Source: an uncultured Fimbriimonadaceae bacterium (GTDB taxonomy: Bacteria > Armatimonadota > Fimbriimonadia > Fimbriimonadales > Fimbriimonadaceae). Taken from it: a stretch of DNA of 36,744 nt. This document shows positions 25,698 to 34,446 of the stretch, in pieces. How positions within the stretch are numbered: position 1 is the stretch's first letter; every line of letters starts with the position of its first letter. The translations under genes were made by a program, and so were the position numbers. The stretch is taken from NCBI GenBank assembly GCA_937961665.1, contig CALGMO010000015.1:1-36744 (forward strand), in the 5' to 3' direction. A model generated the notes under the pieces. The model was not told where the DNA came from, ran no database searches, and saw nothing but the letters and a program-made list of their open reading frames with translations.

Positions 25698-26569
25698 GCC
25701 CGCGGAGGGAGCAGTGGGTCGGCCTGCTGTTCGCCATGCCTTGGATCCTCGGATTCCTGGTGTTCCTCGCCTACCCGCTGATATCGTCGTTCTACTACAG
25801 CTTCACCAGCTTCTCGGTGCTCCGCAGGCCGATCTGGATCGGCTTGGAGAACTACCGGGAGATGCTGGGCGACGAGGTCTTCCACCTCTCGCTCAAGAAC
25901 ACGCTCGCCTTCACGGCGGGCTCGGTGCCCTTGGCAACCGTCGCGGCGATCCTCGTGGCGCTTCTGCTGAACACGCGGGTGCGGGGGATGGCGCTCTACC
26001 GCACCGTCTTCTACATCCCGTCGCTGGTGCCGATGGTGGCGCTGGGCGTGCTGTGGCTCTGGGTCTTCAACGGCCAGTACGGCCTGCTGAACGAGGTCCT
26101 CCGGCGGCTCGGACTGCCTGACCCCGCTTGGCTCAGCGACCCCGCTTGGGCCAAGTGGACCCTCGTGATCATCTCGATCTGGGGCACGGGGAACGCGATG
26201 ATCATCTACCTCGCGGGCCTGCAGGACGTGCCGCAGTCGCTCTACGAGGCCGCGGAGATGGATGGCGCGCGGTGGTGGGGCAAGACCCGGCACGTGACGC
26301 TGCCGATGATCTCGCCGGTCATCCTGTTCAACGTCGTGATGGGGATCATCGGGACGCTGCAGACGTTCGCGCTGCCGTACGTGATGTTTCCCGGAGGCCA
26401 GCCCGCCCGCTCCACCTACTTCTTCTCCATGTACCTCTACGACAACGCCTTTCTGTACCAGCGCATGGGATACGCCAGCGCCATGGGCTGGGTGATGTTC
26501 CTCATCACCTTGGCGCTGACGCTCCTGGCGCTCCGGGTATCGGCCAAACACGTGCACTACGAGGGCTGA
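25694..26569 (+). CDS. ABC sugar transporter permease, MalF/UgpA type
   Basis: A 291-aa inner-membrane permease with six predicted helices. The cytoplasmic EAA loop that contacts the ATPase is visible as YEAAEMDGARWWGKTRHVTLPMI (about residues 188-210). The opening MPWILGFLVFLAYPLISSFYYSFTSF is typical of the UgpA/MalF-type partner of carbohydrate importers. It overlaps the solute-binding protein gene by four bases and is followed after one base by the second permease. The open frame extends upstream without support. Confidence 0.95.
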   Translation: MSPRREQWVGLLFAMPWILGFLVFLAYPLISSFYYSFTSFSVLRRPIWIGLENYREMLGDEVFHLSLKNTLAFTAGSVPLATVAAILVALLLNTRVRGMALYRTVFYIPSLVPMVALGVLWLWVFNGQYGLLNEVLRRLGLPDPAWLSDPAWAKWTLVIISIWGTGNAMIIYLAGLQDVPQSLYEAAEMDGARWWGKTRHVTLPMISPVILFNVVMGIIGTLQTFALPYVMFPGGQPARSTYFFSMYLYDNAFLYQRMGYASAMGWVMFLITLALTLLALRVSAKHVHYEG

Positions 26570-26570
26570 G

Positions 26571-27431
26571 ATGACCAAGAGAGTCCGAGAGAACCTGCGT
26601 CAGGCTGCTACGCACACGGTCTTGCTCCTCCTCTCCGTCCTGTTCCTGGCGCCGCTCCTGTGGATGGTCAGCACGGCGATCAAGCCCCTGGACCAGACGA
26701 TGGCGTCGCCGCCCGTCTGGGTGCCGGATCGCCCCCAGTGGGAGAACTTCTGGAAGGCGCTGAGCTACAACGCGGAGGACCTGGGCTACATCCCGTTCCT
26801 GGTCTACGGCAGGAACACGCTCTACGTGACCGTGCTGGCGGTGATCGGGTCCGTGGTCTCCAACGCGCTCGTGGCCTACTCGTTCGCCCGGTTGAGATGG
26901 AAGGGGCGGGACCTGCTGTTCGGGGTCACCCTCGCGACCATGATGGTTCCCGGCCCCGTCCTGATGGTGCCGACCTACGTCCTGTTTCGGGAGTTCGGCT
27001 GGATCGGCACCTTTCGGCCGCTGTGGGTGCCGGCGTTCTTCGGCGGGGCGTTCAACATCTTTCTCCTGCGCCAGTTCCTGAAGACGATCCCGATGGAGCT
27101 GAGCGAGGCGGCTCGCATCGACGGTGCCTCCGAGTGGCAGACCTTTCTGCGGGTGATCGTGCCGTTGGCGCGGCCGGCTCTCACGGTGGTGGCGCTGTTC
27201 ACCTTCATGTGGGCTTGGAACGACTTCATGGGGCCGTTGCTGTACCTCACGGACCAGAGCACCTTCACGCTCTCCATGGGCCTGCAGTTCTTCCAGAGCC
27301 AACACACGGGGACCCCTTGGAACCTGCTGATGGCCGCGTCGCTCATCGTCGTGCTGCCCGTGATCCTGGTGTTCCTGTTCGCCCAGAGGGTGTTCATCCA
27401 GGGGATCGCGACCACGGGGATCAAAGGCTGA
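26571..27431 (+). CDS. ABC sugar transporter permease, MalG/UgpE type
   Basis: A 286-aa inner-membrane permease, the second half of the importer channel. It has a first helix at about 16-36 (LLLLSVLFLAPLLWMVSTA), the EAA loop LSEAARIDGASEWQTFLRVIVPLARP (about residues 177-202) and the C-terminal FIQGIATTGIKG that closes most MalG/UgpE-type proteins. No ATP-binding subunit is encoded in the operon, so the transporter presumably uses a shared MsiK/UgpC-like ATPase encoded elsewhere. Confidence 0.95.
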   Translation: MTKRVRENLRQAATHTVLLLLSVLFLAPLLWMVSTAIKPLDQTMASPPVWVPDRPQWENFWKALSYNAEDLGYIPFLVYGRNTLYVTVLAVIGSVVSNALVAYSFARLRWKGRDLLFGVTLATMMVPGPVLMVPTYVLFREFGWIGTFRPLWVPAFFGGAFNIFLLRQFLKTIPMELSEAARIDGASEWQTFLRVIVPLARPALTVVALFTFMWAWNDFMGPLLYLTDQSTFTLSMGLQFFQSQHTGTPWNLLMAASLIVVLPVILVFLFAQRVFIQGIATTGIKG

Positions 27432-27449
27432 CCGCTTGGAGATAGACCC

Positions 27450-29366
27450 ATGCTCGCCGCTCTGCTTGGCACCGTTCTCGTCTCCACGCCCCTCGAGGCC
27501 CTGGACCTGTCGCGCTGGTCGCAGGGCTGGCAGCGCCCCCGCCCCAATGCCGGCGTCGCGGGCGGGCCTCTGCAGGTCAAGGGTCGGAAGTATCCCAGCG
27601 GCGTCGGCACGCACGCCCCCGCCGTGGCGACCTACCTGCTGGACGGCACGGCCGACCGCATCGAGGGCCTCGCGGCGCTCAACGACTCGGGCGGCGGTTC
27701 GGTCCGTTTCAGCCTCTGGGGAGACGGCCGGCGGCTCTGGTCCAGCGGCGTCGTGCGGGGCGGCGAAGACCCCGTCCCGTTCCAAGCGGACCTCTCCGGC
27801 GTGAGGGTCCTCACGCTGGCCGTTTCCGACGCGATGGATGGCAACGGTGGGGACCATGCCGACTGGATCGGCGTCCGGATCCTCCACCGGGGCCCCCGAC
27901 CCCAACCCCTTCCCCCGATGAAGCCTCTGACGCTGCTTCCAGACCGCGAACGACAGACCATCGACAACTTCGCCGCTTCCGACTCGTGGACCATCGAGCC
28001 GCTGATCCGTTGGCCTGAGGCCAAGCGGAGGCGCATCGCCGAGCTGCTCTTCCACCGCGAGAAGGGCGCCGGGCTGAGCGGGTGGCGCACCAACCTCGGC
28101 GGCGGAATCGACCACGAGACGATCCACAACCCGCTCCGAACGGTCGATACGTACGACGCCGGGGAAGGGAAGTTCGACTTCTCGCGGTGCCCCGGCCAGC
28201 AGTGGTTCCTGCGCCAGGCCGCTCGGTATGGCGTCGAGCGGGTCGTGGCCTACGCCATCACTCCGCCGAGGCGGCTGACGCGCAACGGCCACCCCAACTG
28301 CACCGACGGCGAGGGCACGACCAACCTGAAGGAGGGAGCGGAAGGCGCCTACGCACGGTTCCTCGTCGGCGTGTCGGAGCACTTTCTGAGACTGGGCATT
28401 CCGATCACGCACATCAGCCCGATCAATGAGCCGGACCTGGAGTGGAACGGAGTGCCGAACCCGGGATCGCAGGAGGGCAACCGGGCCAGCAACGAGGACA
28501 TCGTGCGCATCACGCAGGCCCTTGCCCGAGAGATCCGCGACCGGGGCTTGAGGCTGCGCGTGCTGACGCCGGAGAGCAGCTCTCCCCAGCGCGTGTACCA
28601 GGAGAACGGAGGCATGAAGGCCAAGTACGGCGCGGCCTATGGGGACTATGCCGGACTGCTGAAGACCCAGACCGACTGGCGCAAGGAGACGAACCCCGTG
28701 CTCGCCTACCACTCTTACTGGTCCGACGGCATCGGGAACATGACCGACGTCCGTCGGCGGATGCGCTCCGCGCTGGATGGTCTGGATGGGCTGGAGGTGT
28801 GGATGACCGAGTACTGCCAGATGGCCGGCCCGCGCGGAGAGGGCGGCTGGGGCCGCGACACGGGCATGACGCTCGCGCTGAACGTGGCGCGTCTGATGCA
28901 GCTCGACCTCACGGTGGCCGAGGCGAACGCCTGGCAGTGGTGGCTGGCCGTGAGCGACGCGGACTACAAGGACGGGTTGATCTACGTGGACGACTTGGAC
29001 GCCGAGGGAGGAGGCGACATCTTCCCGACGAAGACCCTGTGGGCGGTGGGACACTTCGCCCGCTTCGTGCGGCCGGGTTTCGTACGCATCGGGACGGAAG
29101 GGCCCTTCGACGACGTGGGGGCGGTGCTGGCCAGCGCCTACAAGAATCCGAAAACCCGACGCCTGGTGGTCGTGCTCGTCAACCCCGAGACCCGAAGCGA
29201 GCTGGTCGATCTGAGGGCGCCCGGACGGATGCAGGGCAGGGCATGGATCACCTCGGACCGTCCGGGCCACGACTTGGCGCCTTGGCGGGAGTTCCGCTAC
29301 GGAGCGCCGATCCGCGTGCCGTCGCGGTCGGTGGTGACGGTCGTCCTCGACCCCCTGTCCCGATGA
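27450..29366 (+). CDS. Secreted NPCBM-GH30 family glycoside hydrolase
   Basis: A 638-aa protein with a signal peptide (about residues 1-17), an N-terminal NPCBM carbohydrate-binding domain (about 18-150, with KYPSGVGTHAPAVATYLLDG and the closing GDHADWIGVRI), and a GH30-like barrel. The likely acid/base is E327 in INEPDLEW and the nucleophile E454 in WMTEYCQM. A C-terminal beta domain ends with RSVVTVVLDPLSR. The closest GH30 members I recall act on beta-1,6-galactans or related glycans; the exact substrate is not determinable. GGAG at 27438-27441 is eight bases before the ATG. As last gene of the operon it probably makes the oligosaccharides that the importer takes up. Confidence 0.88.
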   Translation: MLAALLGTVLVSTPLEALDLSRWSQGWQRPRPNAGVAGGPLQVKGRKYPSGVGTHAPAVATYLLDGTADRIEGLAALNDSGGGSVRFSLWGDGRRLWSSGVVRGGEDPVPFQADLSGVRVLTLAVSDAMDGNGGDHADWIGVRILHRGPRPQPLPPMKPLTLLPDRERQTIDNFAASDSWTIEPLIRWPEAKRRRIAELLFHREKGAGLSGWRTNLGGGIDHETIHNPLRTVDTYDAGEGKFDFSRCPGQQWFLRQAARYGVERVVAYAITPPRRLTRNGHPNCTDGEGTTNLKEGAEGAYARFLVGVSEHFLRLGIPITHISPINEPDLEWNGVPNPGSQEGNRASNEDIVRITQALAREIRDRGLRLRVLTPESSSPQRVYQENGGMKAKYGAAYGDYAGLLKTQTDWRKETNPVLAYHSYWSDGIGNMTDVRRRMRSALDGLDGLEVWMTEYCQMAGPRGEGGWGRDTGMTLALNVARLMQLDLTVAEANAWQWWLAVSDADYKDGLIYVDDLDAEGGGDIFPTKTLWAVGHFARFVRPGFVRIGTEGPFDDVGAVLASAYKNPKTRRLVVVLVNPETRSELVDLRAPGRMQGRAWITSDRPGHDLAPWREFRYGAPIRVPSRSVVTVVLDPLSR

Positions 29367-29389
29367 GAGCTTGCGGGCCTCCTGGCTCG

Positions 29390-29947
29390 GCCGCGTCCGC
29401 CGTCGCTGCTCCGGTAGAGGCCAGGCTCGGAGACGGCGGTGCCGAACGACGGCCGGTCGTCCGCCACCCTGGACCAGAACGCGAGCCTGGTCATGGAGCC
29501 ATCGCCCGGGGTGGGAACGAACGCGACCTGCCGGCGGAACTCGTTGCCGGAGATCGGCGCAGGATGCACGAGCCTCCATGAGGAGGCTCCATCCTCGGTG
29601 AGGTACAGGCCGTTCCGGTCGAACACGGACGTGTTCGTGGCGACCGCGATGGCCCTTCGCCTACTCCGAGGGTCGATCGCAAGCCCCGAGGCCCCGCGAC
29701 CGAGGAAGCCCACGTTGGCTGGCTCCCAGCTGCGGCCAGAATCGCTGCTGCGGTAGATGCCGCCCACGTCCACCCCGAGCAGCAGGAAACCGCCGGAGGA
29801 GTCGCACGCGATCGACCTCGGCCACTGGCCTCCCTCGCCACCCGGGAACCCGCGAGCCCGAAGGTCGGTGGAAACCAAGGGCATCTGCACCCAACCGGAA
29901 GGCGGGGCGGTCATCAGCGACCAGGCTAGAGTCCATGCGAGCAGCAT
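29390..29947 (-). pseudogene. N-terminal remnant of a BNR/sialidase-like secreted protein
   Basis: On the minus strand from 29947, a signal peptide (MLLAWTLAWSLMTA) leads into BNR-type beta-propeller sequence: GGIYRSSDSGRSWEPANVGF, the LAIDPRSRRRAIAVATN strand, GLYLTEDGASSWRLV and GLYRSSDGG. Proteins of this sort normally run to several hundred residues with many such blades. Here recognisable sequence stops after about 185 residues near 29390, and the frame then runs antisense through the 3' end of the GH30 gene. I take it as a truncated gene whose 3' part was lost at the junction with the operon. It could still be expressed as a short secreted protein. Confidence 0.6.
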
Positions 29948-30310
29948 GCAGGCGTATTTTGGCTGGATCCGTCAGGACGCGCTTCCACCGCACGCTCTGT
30001 CCGGTCCCGCGGCTCACGGTTCTGGGCCTGTCGGAGCCGAGCGGAAGCGGGCGGTCTCCCCGCGGGGTCCGATCGGTCCGCTGGCAGCAGGGGGAGCTTT
30101 CGGGGTGTCGATCGCCACGGAACACCCGGTTCGAGTGCGCCACACGAAACCTCGCCGGCACACGCCGAACAGAGAATCGTGCCGCGGCGGAGCGCCTCCG
30201 CTGCCCAAGAACCCCAAACCATCCGGCACGGTGAAGGGAGAGACCGCTGGATTTCATCAAACCCTAACTTTCGGAGGAGATTTCGCACTCAAGCGTTAGG
30301 GATTTGTTCC
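29948..30310. other. Intergenic region between divergent genes
   Basis: About 360 bases with no supported gene. Near its right end CCCTAAC (30271-30277) and GTTAGGG (30295-30301) form a seven-base inverted repeat around a 17-base segment, just upstream of the -10 element, which could be an operator or a hairpin. Nothing else is recognisable. Confidence 0.4.
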
Positions 30311-30316
30311 TACAAT
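30311..30316 (+). promoter_or_regulatory. -10 element TACAAT of the 1277-aa protein gene
   Basis: TACAAT is a strong -10 match about 97 bases before the ATG at 30413; no -35 consensus is visible. The resulting leader contains GAGGAGGG at 30401-30408 as ribosome binding site, and a 33-codon open frame (30315-30416) whose stop overlaps the main start as ATGA. Confidence 0.45.
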
Positions 30317-30412
30317 GAAGGAGGAGCGGACCGAACCGATCGTTCGGCCGATCAGCGGTTTTGGGCGCGCCTCGCCCGTTGCAGCAGGATTCCCAAGGCC
30401 GAGGAGGGCAAG

Positions 30413-33400
30413 ATGAAGAGGATCGCATGGGTGGCGCCCTTGGCGGCGCTGTCGCTGATCGGCTTGGCGAGGCTTCAGGCGGAGATCGCGGTCGGGCCGT
30501 TCCGCCTCTCGCCCGACACCACGTGGGACGCCCCGACGGAAGGGTCCGTGTTCGGTCTGCCGGGATGGATCCTGCTGCGGCCGGGGGCGGCTCCTCGGCA
30601 CACGCTGCACCTGTCCAGTCAGACCGTCGCGTTCCGAGACGACAAAGAGCGGCATCGCCTTCTGAAGGAGCTCGCGCAGGCGACGGGCGAGGAGCATCCC
30701 GAAGGGTTCAAGGCATCGACCGCGAAGCTGGCGGGCGTGGACACCGTGTTGGCCAGGTTCACCGAGGGCGAGGAGACGGTCTTTCGGTATTTCCCATACA
30801 ACGCGGAACGGATCTTCACCGTGACGCTGGTCATCGGACAATCCAACGCCACGATGACCCAAGCCGGCCAGAAGGTGCTCGTAACCCTCAAGCTGCCGGA
30901 TCCCCCGTACAAGGCCCCCAAGAAGGACTTCTTCTCGGGTCTGATGGGGGCGCTCGAGGGTCTCTCGAAGGAACTCGACAAGCTCAACGACGTGCTGTCC
31001 GGCAAGCCTCCCAAGGATTCCGGCAAGACCGCCGAAAAGGGCAAGGAGGAGGGCAAGCCGCCGATCTTCGCCGATCCCCCGTTCGAGACGGGCAAGAAGG
31101 GCGATGCGGTCGTCAAGGAAGAGGGCGCCACGGTCGCCGTCTCCGTGCCATGGATCAAGCTCGACGAGGCCGGAGGCACCAAGTCGGACGGCCTCGCCGC
31201 GTCCGACCGGTATTGGGCGCCGGTGAGTTATCCGTTGCCGGAACGGCCGGAGATCGACGCTCTGCCGATGGAGCCGGTGCTCGATCTCCGCGAACTGGCG
31301 CGGACCCGCCCGGACGGTGCCTCGAGGGTACTGGCGGCTGGCTTAAGGGAGCTGATGGGTCCTCTGCCGCCGGCGGAAGCCGCGCGATTCCAGGCGAAGC
31401 TCGCTCCCACCGTGGCCATGTCCGACGACGAGCTGGATCGGTACTGGGAGAGCCTCATTCCCCTGGTGCAGGAGCAGCTGGCTCTGAGGGCCGCCGCGGC
31501 CACCGCGGCCGAGGAGTTCGACGCGGCCTGGCTGGAGGCCCGGATCGCGGCCGCGCTCGGCGCGGAGCAGGGCGTTCGGGAGGCCCTGGACATCGCCGAC
31601 CGGCAGCGGGAGACGCTCCAGATGATTCAGGCGAGAAACGCGGACCTCGCCAAGACGGCAGCCCGGGCCTCCACCCCCAATCCAGTCTCGCGAACGTTGG
31701 CTCAGGCTGCCGAGTACGAGGGTACCGTCAAGCGGATTTTGGCGGCGATCCGAGCGACGCAGCCGCAGACGCCCGCGAAGACGGACAAGCAGATCGCTTG
31801 GAGCTACTCGGGGAAGGTGCCCGCCGGATGGACCGTGAACAAGACCCCAACGGGCCTCGAGTTCTCCCGAACCAAACAGGAGACTCCGAAGACGGAGGGC
31901 CACTGGCAATCGAGCGTCGTGGCGACCGTGGTGGTTTCGCTCCCGAAGAAGGTGGGTGGGCCGAGCGACAAGCCGGCCACGGCCGCCGAGGCCCAGCTCC
32001 TGCTGCAGGAGAGTTTCAACGCACGACCCCAGGGCTTCACCCCGAACGACATGGCCGTGGGGCTGCAGAAGCAGGGCGGACTGGAGGGGGTCTCCGCCTT
32101 CTCGATCGGCGAGTTCAAGGGATCGATCGTGGACTACGCCATTTGGCGGAGAAGAGGAACGGCCGGCATGGGCTTCACCCCCGGCTACAACGGCGCCGGA
32201 GGGGAGGGCTTCGTGTTCAGCGAGGGCTACCGCATCTCCTTCCGGTACACCGTCGCGACCAGCTCCTGCTTCGACAACTGCCAGCTGGCTTGGGAGAACG
32301 CGCAGGCGATGGCGGCCCAGCGTGAGGCCCGCTCGATCCTCTCCTCGCTGGATCCGAAGGGCACAGGCGTCTTCGAAACGGTTCCTACGGAGGCGATCGA
32401 AGCGGGCGACGACCCAGTCTCGAAGCTGCCGCCTACCCTGCGGGATACCGTGCGGATGCACACCGACAACCTCAAGTTCCTCAAGGGCACCATCCAGAGG
32501 CTAGAGGGAGAGCTCGCTGCAGAGACCGATCCCCAGCGCCGGGCGGAGCTCCAGTTCCGTCTGTTGCAGGCCCGATCCGATGTGATCGCCGAGGAGGATC
32601 TGATCCAGTCGCACCTGACCGGCCAGATCGTCCGCCGTCCGACGCCTTTCGACGAGTACGCCAGTGCCCGTTTCGTGGAGTCGATCCGAGAGAACCAGCA
32701 GAAGATGGAGCGCTTCCAGCGGGCCCAGGCTGCGCTGCAGAGGCTGGCCGGCATGCTCCCGCCCGGCGAGGCGGAGGAGGCGCGGAAGTTCATCGATCGG
32801 CAGATCGACCGCAAGGCGATGGCCGCCATGGACTTCGAGAAGGTCCGGAGGGTGGCCGAGGCCCTGCACAACAAAGCCACCGGCTACTTCCTGGCAGAGC
32901 AGGCCAAGAGCGAGGAGGCAGCCGCCATGGCGCAGTACGGTCTGGAGACCGCGGAGCGGTTCAAGTCCACCGCCGACAACAGCCTGTTCGTGCTCTCGCT
33001 GTTCGGTGGCAGACCCGTCATGGCGGCCTATCAGGCGGCGACCGGATACGTGGAGGGAGGTCCGCTCGAGTCCATTCTGCGCACGGCGGCCTGGTGCGGC
33101 ACCCCGGCGTACGTCGCCAGCGAGGCCGTCCGCGGGTACACCCGGGTGGGCCCCGACGGGGAGCGCGCAGGCTGGACGGGCGCTCTGGAGAATGCCGCCA
33201 CGGCCTACGTGATCGGCAAGGCGTTCGAGTTTGGCGTCGGCAAGGTGGCCGGATGGGCCAAGGGCCGGGGCAGGGCTCCGGCGTTCTCCGAGGCCGACCT
33301 AGCCGAATTCAACCGACGCCGAGCGGCAGGCGAGCGGACAGCCCGGGCGTTCGCAGAAGCCCAGGCGGCGATCCAACAGGCGGGAAGGAGAGGAGCCTCC

Positions 33401-34246
33401 GCCCAAGAGATTCGCCGGTTGCAGGAGCGGGCGATGCGGGCGGCCCACGCGGTCAATGAGGATCCGCACGCGAAGAACTTCCTCAAATACAGGGGAGACA
33501 GGGCCTCGCAAAGGGCCTACAACCTGCTCATCACCGAGACGCACGCCGAGGTGCAGGCTCGGTTCCACGAGAACATGGCCCGCCGCGGTTGGAGTCGCGC
33601 GCCGATGAGGGAATTCCGGAACGCGTCGAGCTGCGGTTCGGTGGGCATGGACTACGACATCGGTCTCGACGAGCGCCTCGTGACGTCGCTCACCAAGGAC
33701 GGTCGCTCGCAGAGTCTGCACCGGTGGCAGGCCGAGGCTCAGCAGGCCTGGGACGAGGCCTACCGCCAGGTGACCGGCCGCAGCGCCAGCCGGTCGTGGG
33801 AAACCGTGACCACCAGCGCGCATGCTGAGGCCTACAAGGACCTGGAGTGGCTCTCCCGGAACAAGGAAGGCATCCGCCGAGCCTGGGCGCAGCAGGCGGC
33901 CGACGTCACCCGCTACAAGAACTGGCACTTGGCGGGCTCCGGGCTGGATTTTCTTACCGCGCTCCAGGAGAACAGCCGGGGCACGGCCAAGGACATCGAG
34001 ACGAAGCTGCTGGGCCTGTTCTGGCGGAACCTGCCGCAGAACCAGGCCTCCGCGGCCGCGATGCAGAACTCGCGCCAGAAGTGGGAGGCGATCCAGAAGG
34101 TGCTGTCGATGTTCGGCAGCAACCAGATCGACCCCGTGACGGCCTCGGAGCGCATCCGGCGCATCACGGGGGGAAGGGACGTTCCGCAGGTTCTCGAGGA
34201 CGCGGCGATGATGATCGAGTCGCTGGGCAAGAACGCCGGTCGTTGA
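30413..34246 (+). CDS. Large secreted protein of unknown function
   Basis: A 1277-aa protein with an N-terminal signal peptide (MKRIAWVAPLAALSLIGLARLQA). It has a beta-rich N-terminal part, a Lys/Gly/Pro linker (about 185-225), and a middle segment (about 460-625) with a cysteine-containing TSSCFDNC motif. Long Ala/Glu/Arg/Gln-rich helical stretches (about 690-1000), likely coiled coil, follow a short hydrophobic patch. The C-terminal 250 residues contain SCGSVGMDYDIGL with D1080 and D1082, and two conserved-looking helices with Trp and Arg. The GS...DxD pattern faintly recalls nucleotidyltransferases, but the spacing is too short to claim. C-terminal regions like this also occur in large polymorphic-toxin-like proteins. 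I do not recognise the family. The strong GAGGAGGG fixes the start. Confidence 0.85.
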   Translation: MKRIAWVAPLAALSLIGLARLQAEIAVGPFRLSPDTTWDAPTEGSVFGLPGWILLRPGAAPRHTLHLSSQTVAFRDDKERHRLLKELAQATGEEHPEGFKASTAKLAGVDTVLARFTEGEETVFRYFPYNAERIFTVTLVIGQSNATMTQAGQKVLVTLKLPDPPYKAPKKDFFSGLMGALEGLSKELDKLNDVLSGKPPKDSGKTAEKGKEEGKPPIFADPPFETGKKGDAVVKEEGATVAVSVPWIKLDEAGGTKSDGLAASDRYWAPVSYPLPERPEIDALPMEPVLDLRELARTRPDGASRVLAAGLRELMGPLPPAEAARFQAKLAPTVAMSDDELDRYWESLIPLVQEQLALRAAAATAAEEFDAAWLEARIAAALGAEQGVREALDIADRQRETLQMIQARNADLAKTAARASTPNPVSRTLAQAAEYEGTVKRILAAIRATQPQTPAKTDKQIAWSYSGKVPAGWTVNKTPTGLEFSRTKQETPKTEGHWQSSVVATVVVSLPKKVGGPSDKPATAAEAQLLLQESFNARPQGFTPNDMAVGLQKQGGLEGVSAFSIGEFKGSIVDYAIWRRRGTAGMGFTPGYNGAGGEGFVFSEGYRISFRYTVATSSCFDNCQLAWENAQAMAAQREARSILSSLDPKGTGVFETVPTEAIEAGDDPVSKLPPTLRDTVRMHTDNLKFLKGTIQRLEGELAAETDPQRRAELQFRLLQARSDVIAEEDLIQSHLTGQIVRRPTPFDEYASARFVESIRENQQKMERFQRAQAALQRLAGMLPPGEAEEARKFIDRQIDRKAMAAMDFEKVRRVAEALHNKATGYFLAEQAKSEEAAAMAQYGLETAERFKSTADNSLFVLSLFGGRPVMAAYQAATGYVEGGPLESILRTAAWCGTPAYVASEAVRGYTRVGPDGERAGWTGALENAATAYVIGKAFEFGVGKVAGWAKGRGRAPAFSEADLAEFNRRRAAGERTARAFAEAQAAIQQAGRRGASAQEIRRLQERAMRAAHAVNEDPHAKNFLKYRGDRASQRAYNLLITETHAEVQARFHENMARRGWSRAPMREFRNASSCGSVGMDYDIGLDERLVTSLTKDGRSQSLHRWQAEAQQAWDEAYRQVTGRSASRSWETVTTSAHAEAYKDLEWLSRNKEGIRRAWAQQAADVTRYKNWHLAGSGLDFLTALQENSRGTAKDIETKLLGLFWRNLPQNQASAAAMQNSRQKWEAIQKVLSMFGSNQIDPVTASERIRRITGGRDVPQVLEDAAMMIESLGKNAGR

Positions 34247-34291
34247 GCGGGGCAACCCCGACAGCCCGCCTCGAGACCGCACGGATCATGC

Positions 34292-34317
34292 GCGGGTCCG
34301 GGAAGTCTCGGACCCGC
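34292..34317. terminator. Hairpin between convergent genes, possible bidirectional terminator
   Basis: GCGGGTCCG (34292-34300) pairs perfectly with CGGACCCGC (34309-34317) around an eight-base loop. It lies 45 bases after one stop codon and 130 bases beyond the other on the opposite strand. There is no T-tract on either side. Confidence 0.45.
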
Positions 34318-34446
34318 ACGCCAAACCGCCTCCTCGGCCGAGCGCGGCCGGATGGGGTGTGCCGAGGTCGGCGCGGGCTCGTCCTCTGGCCGCTGCCTCG
34401 CTTGGCGGAGGCCTCTCTGCCCGAGCCTGCCGAGCCTCGGTAGCCT

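Noticed and set aside
26505-29579. 1024-codon minus-strand frame opposite the permease and GH30 genes
   Set aside because: It covers genes with clear families on the + strand; its length comes from the absence of stop codons in GC-rich antisense.
33625-33665. Nucleotidyltransferase call for GSVGMDYDIGL in the 1277-aa protein
   Set aside because: The spacing between GS and DxD is only three residues, shorter than the usual eight or more, and no third carboxylate could be placed.
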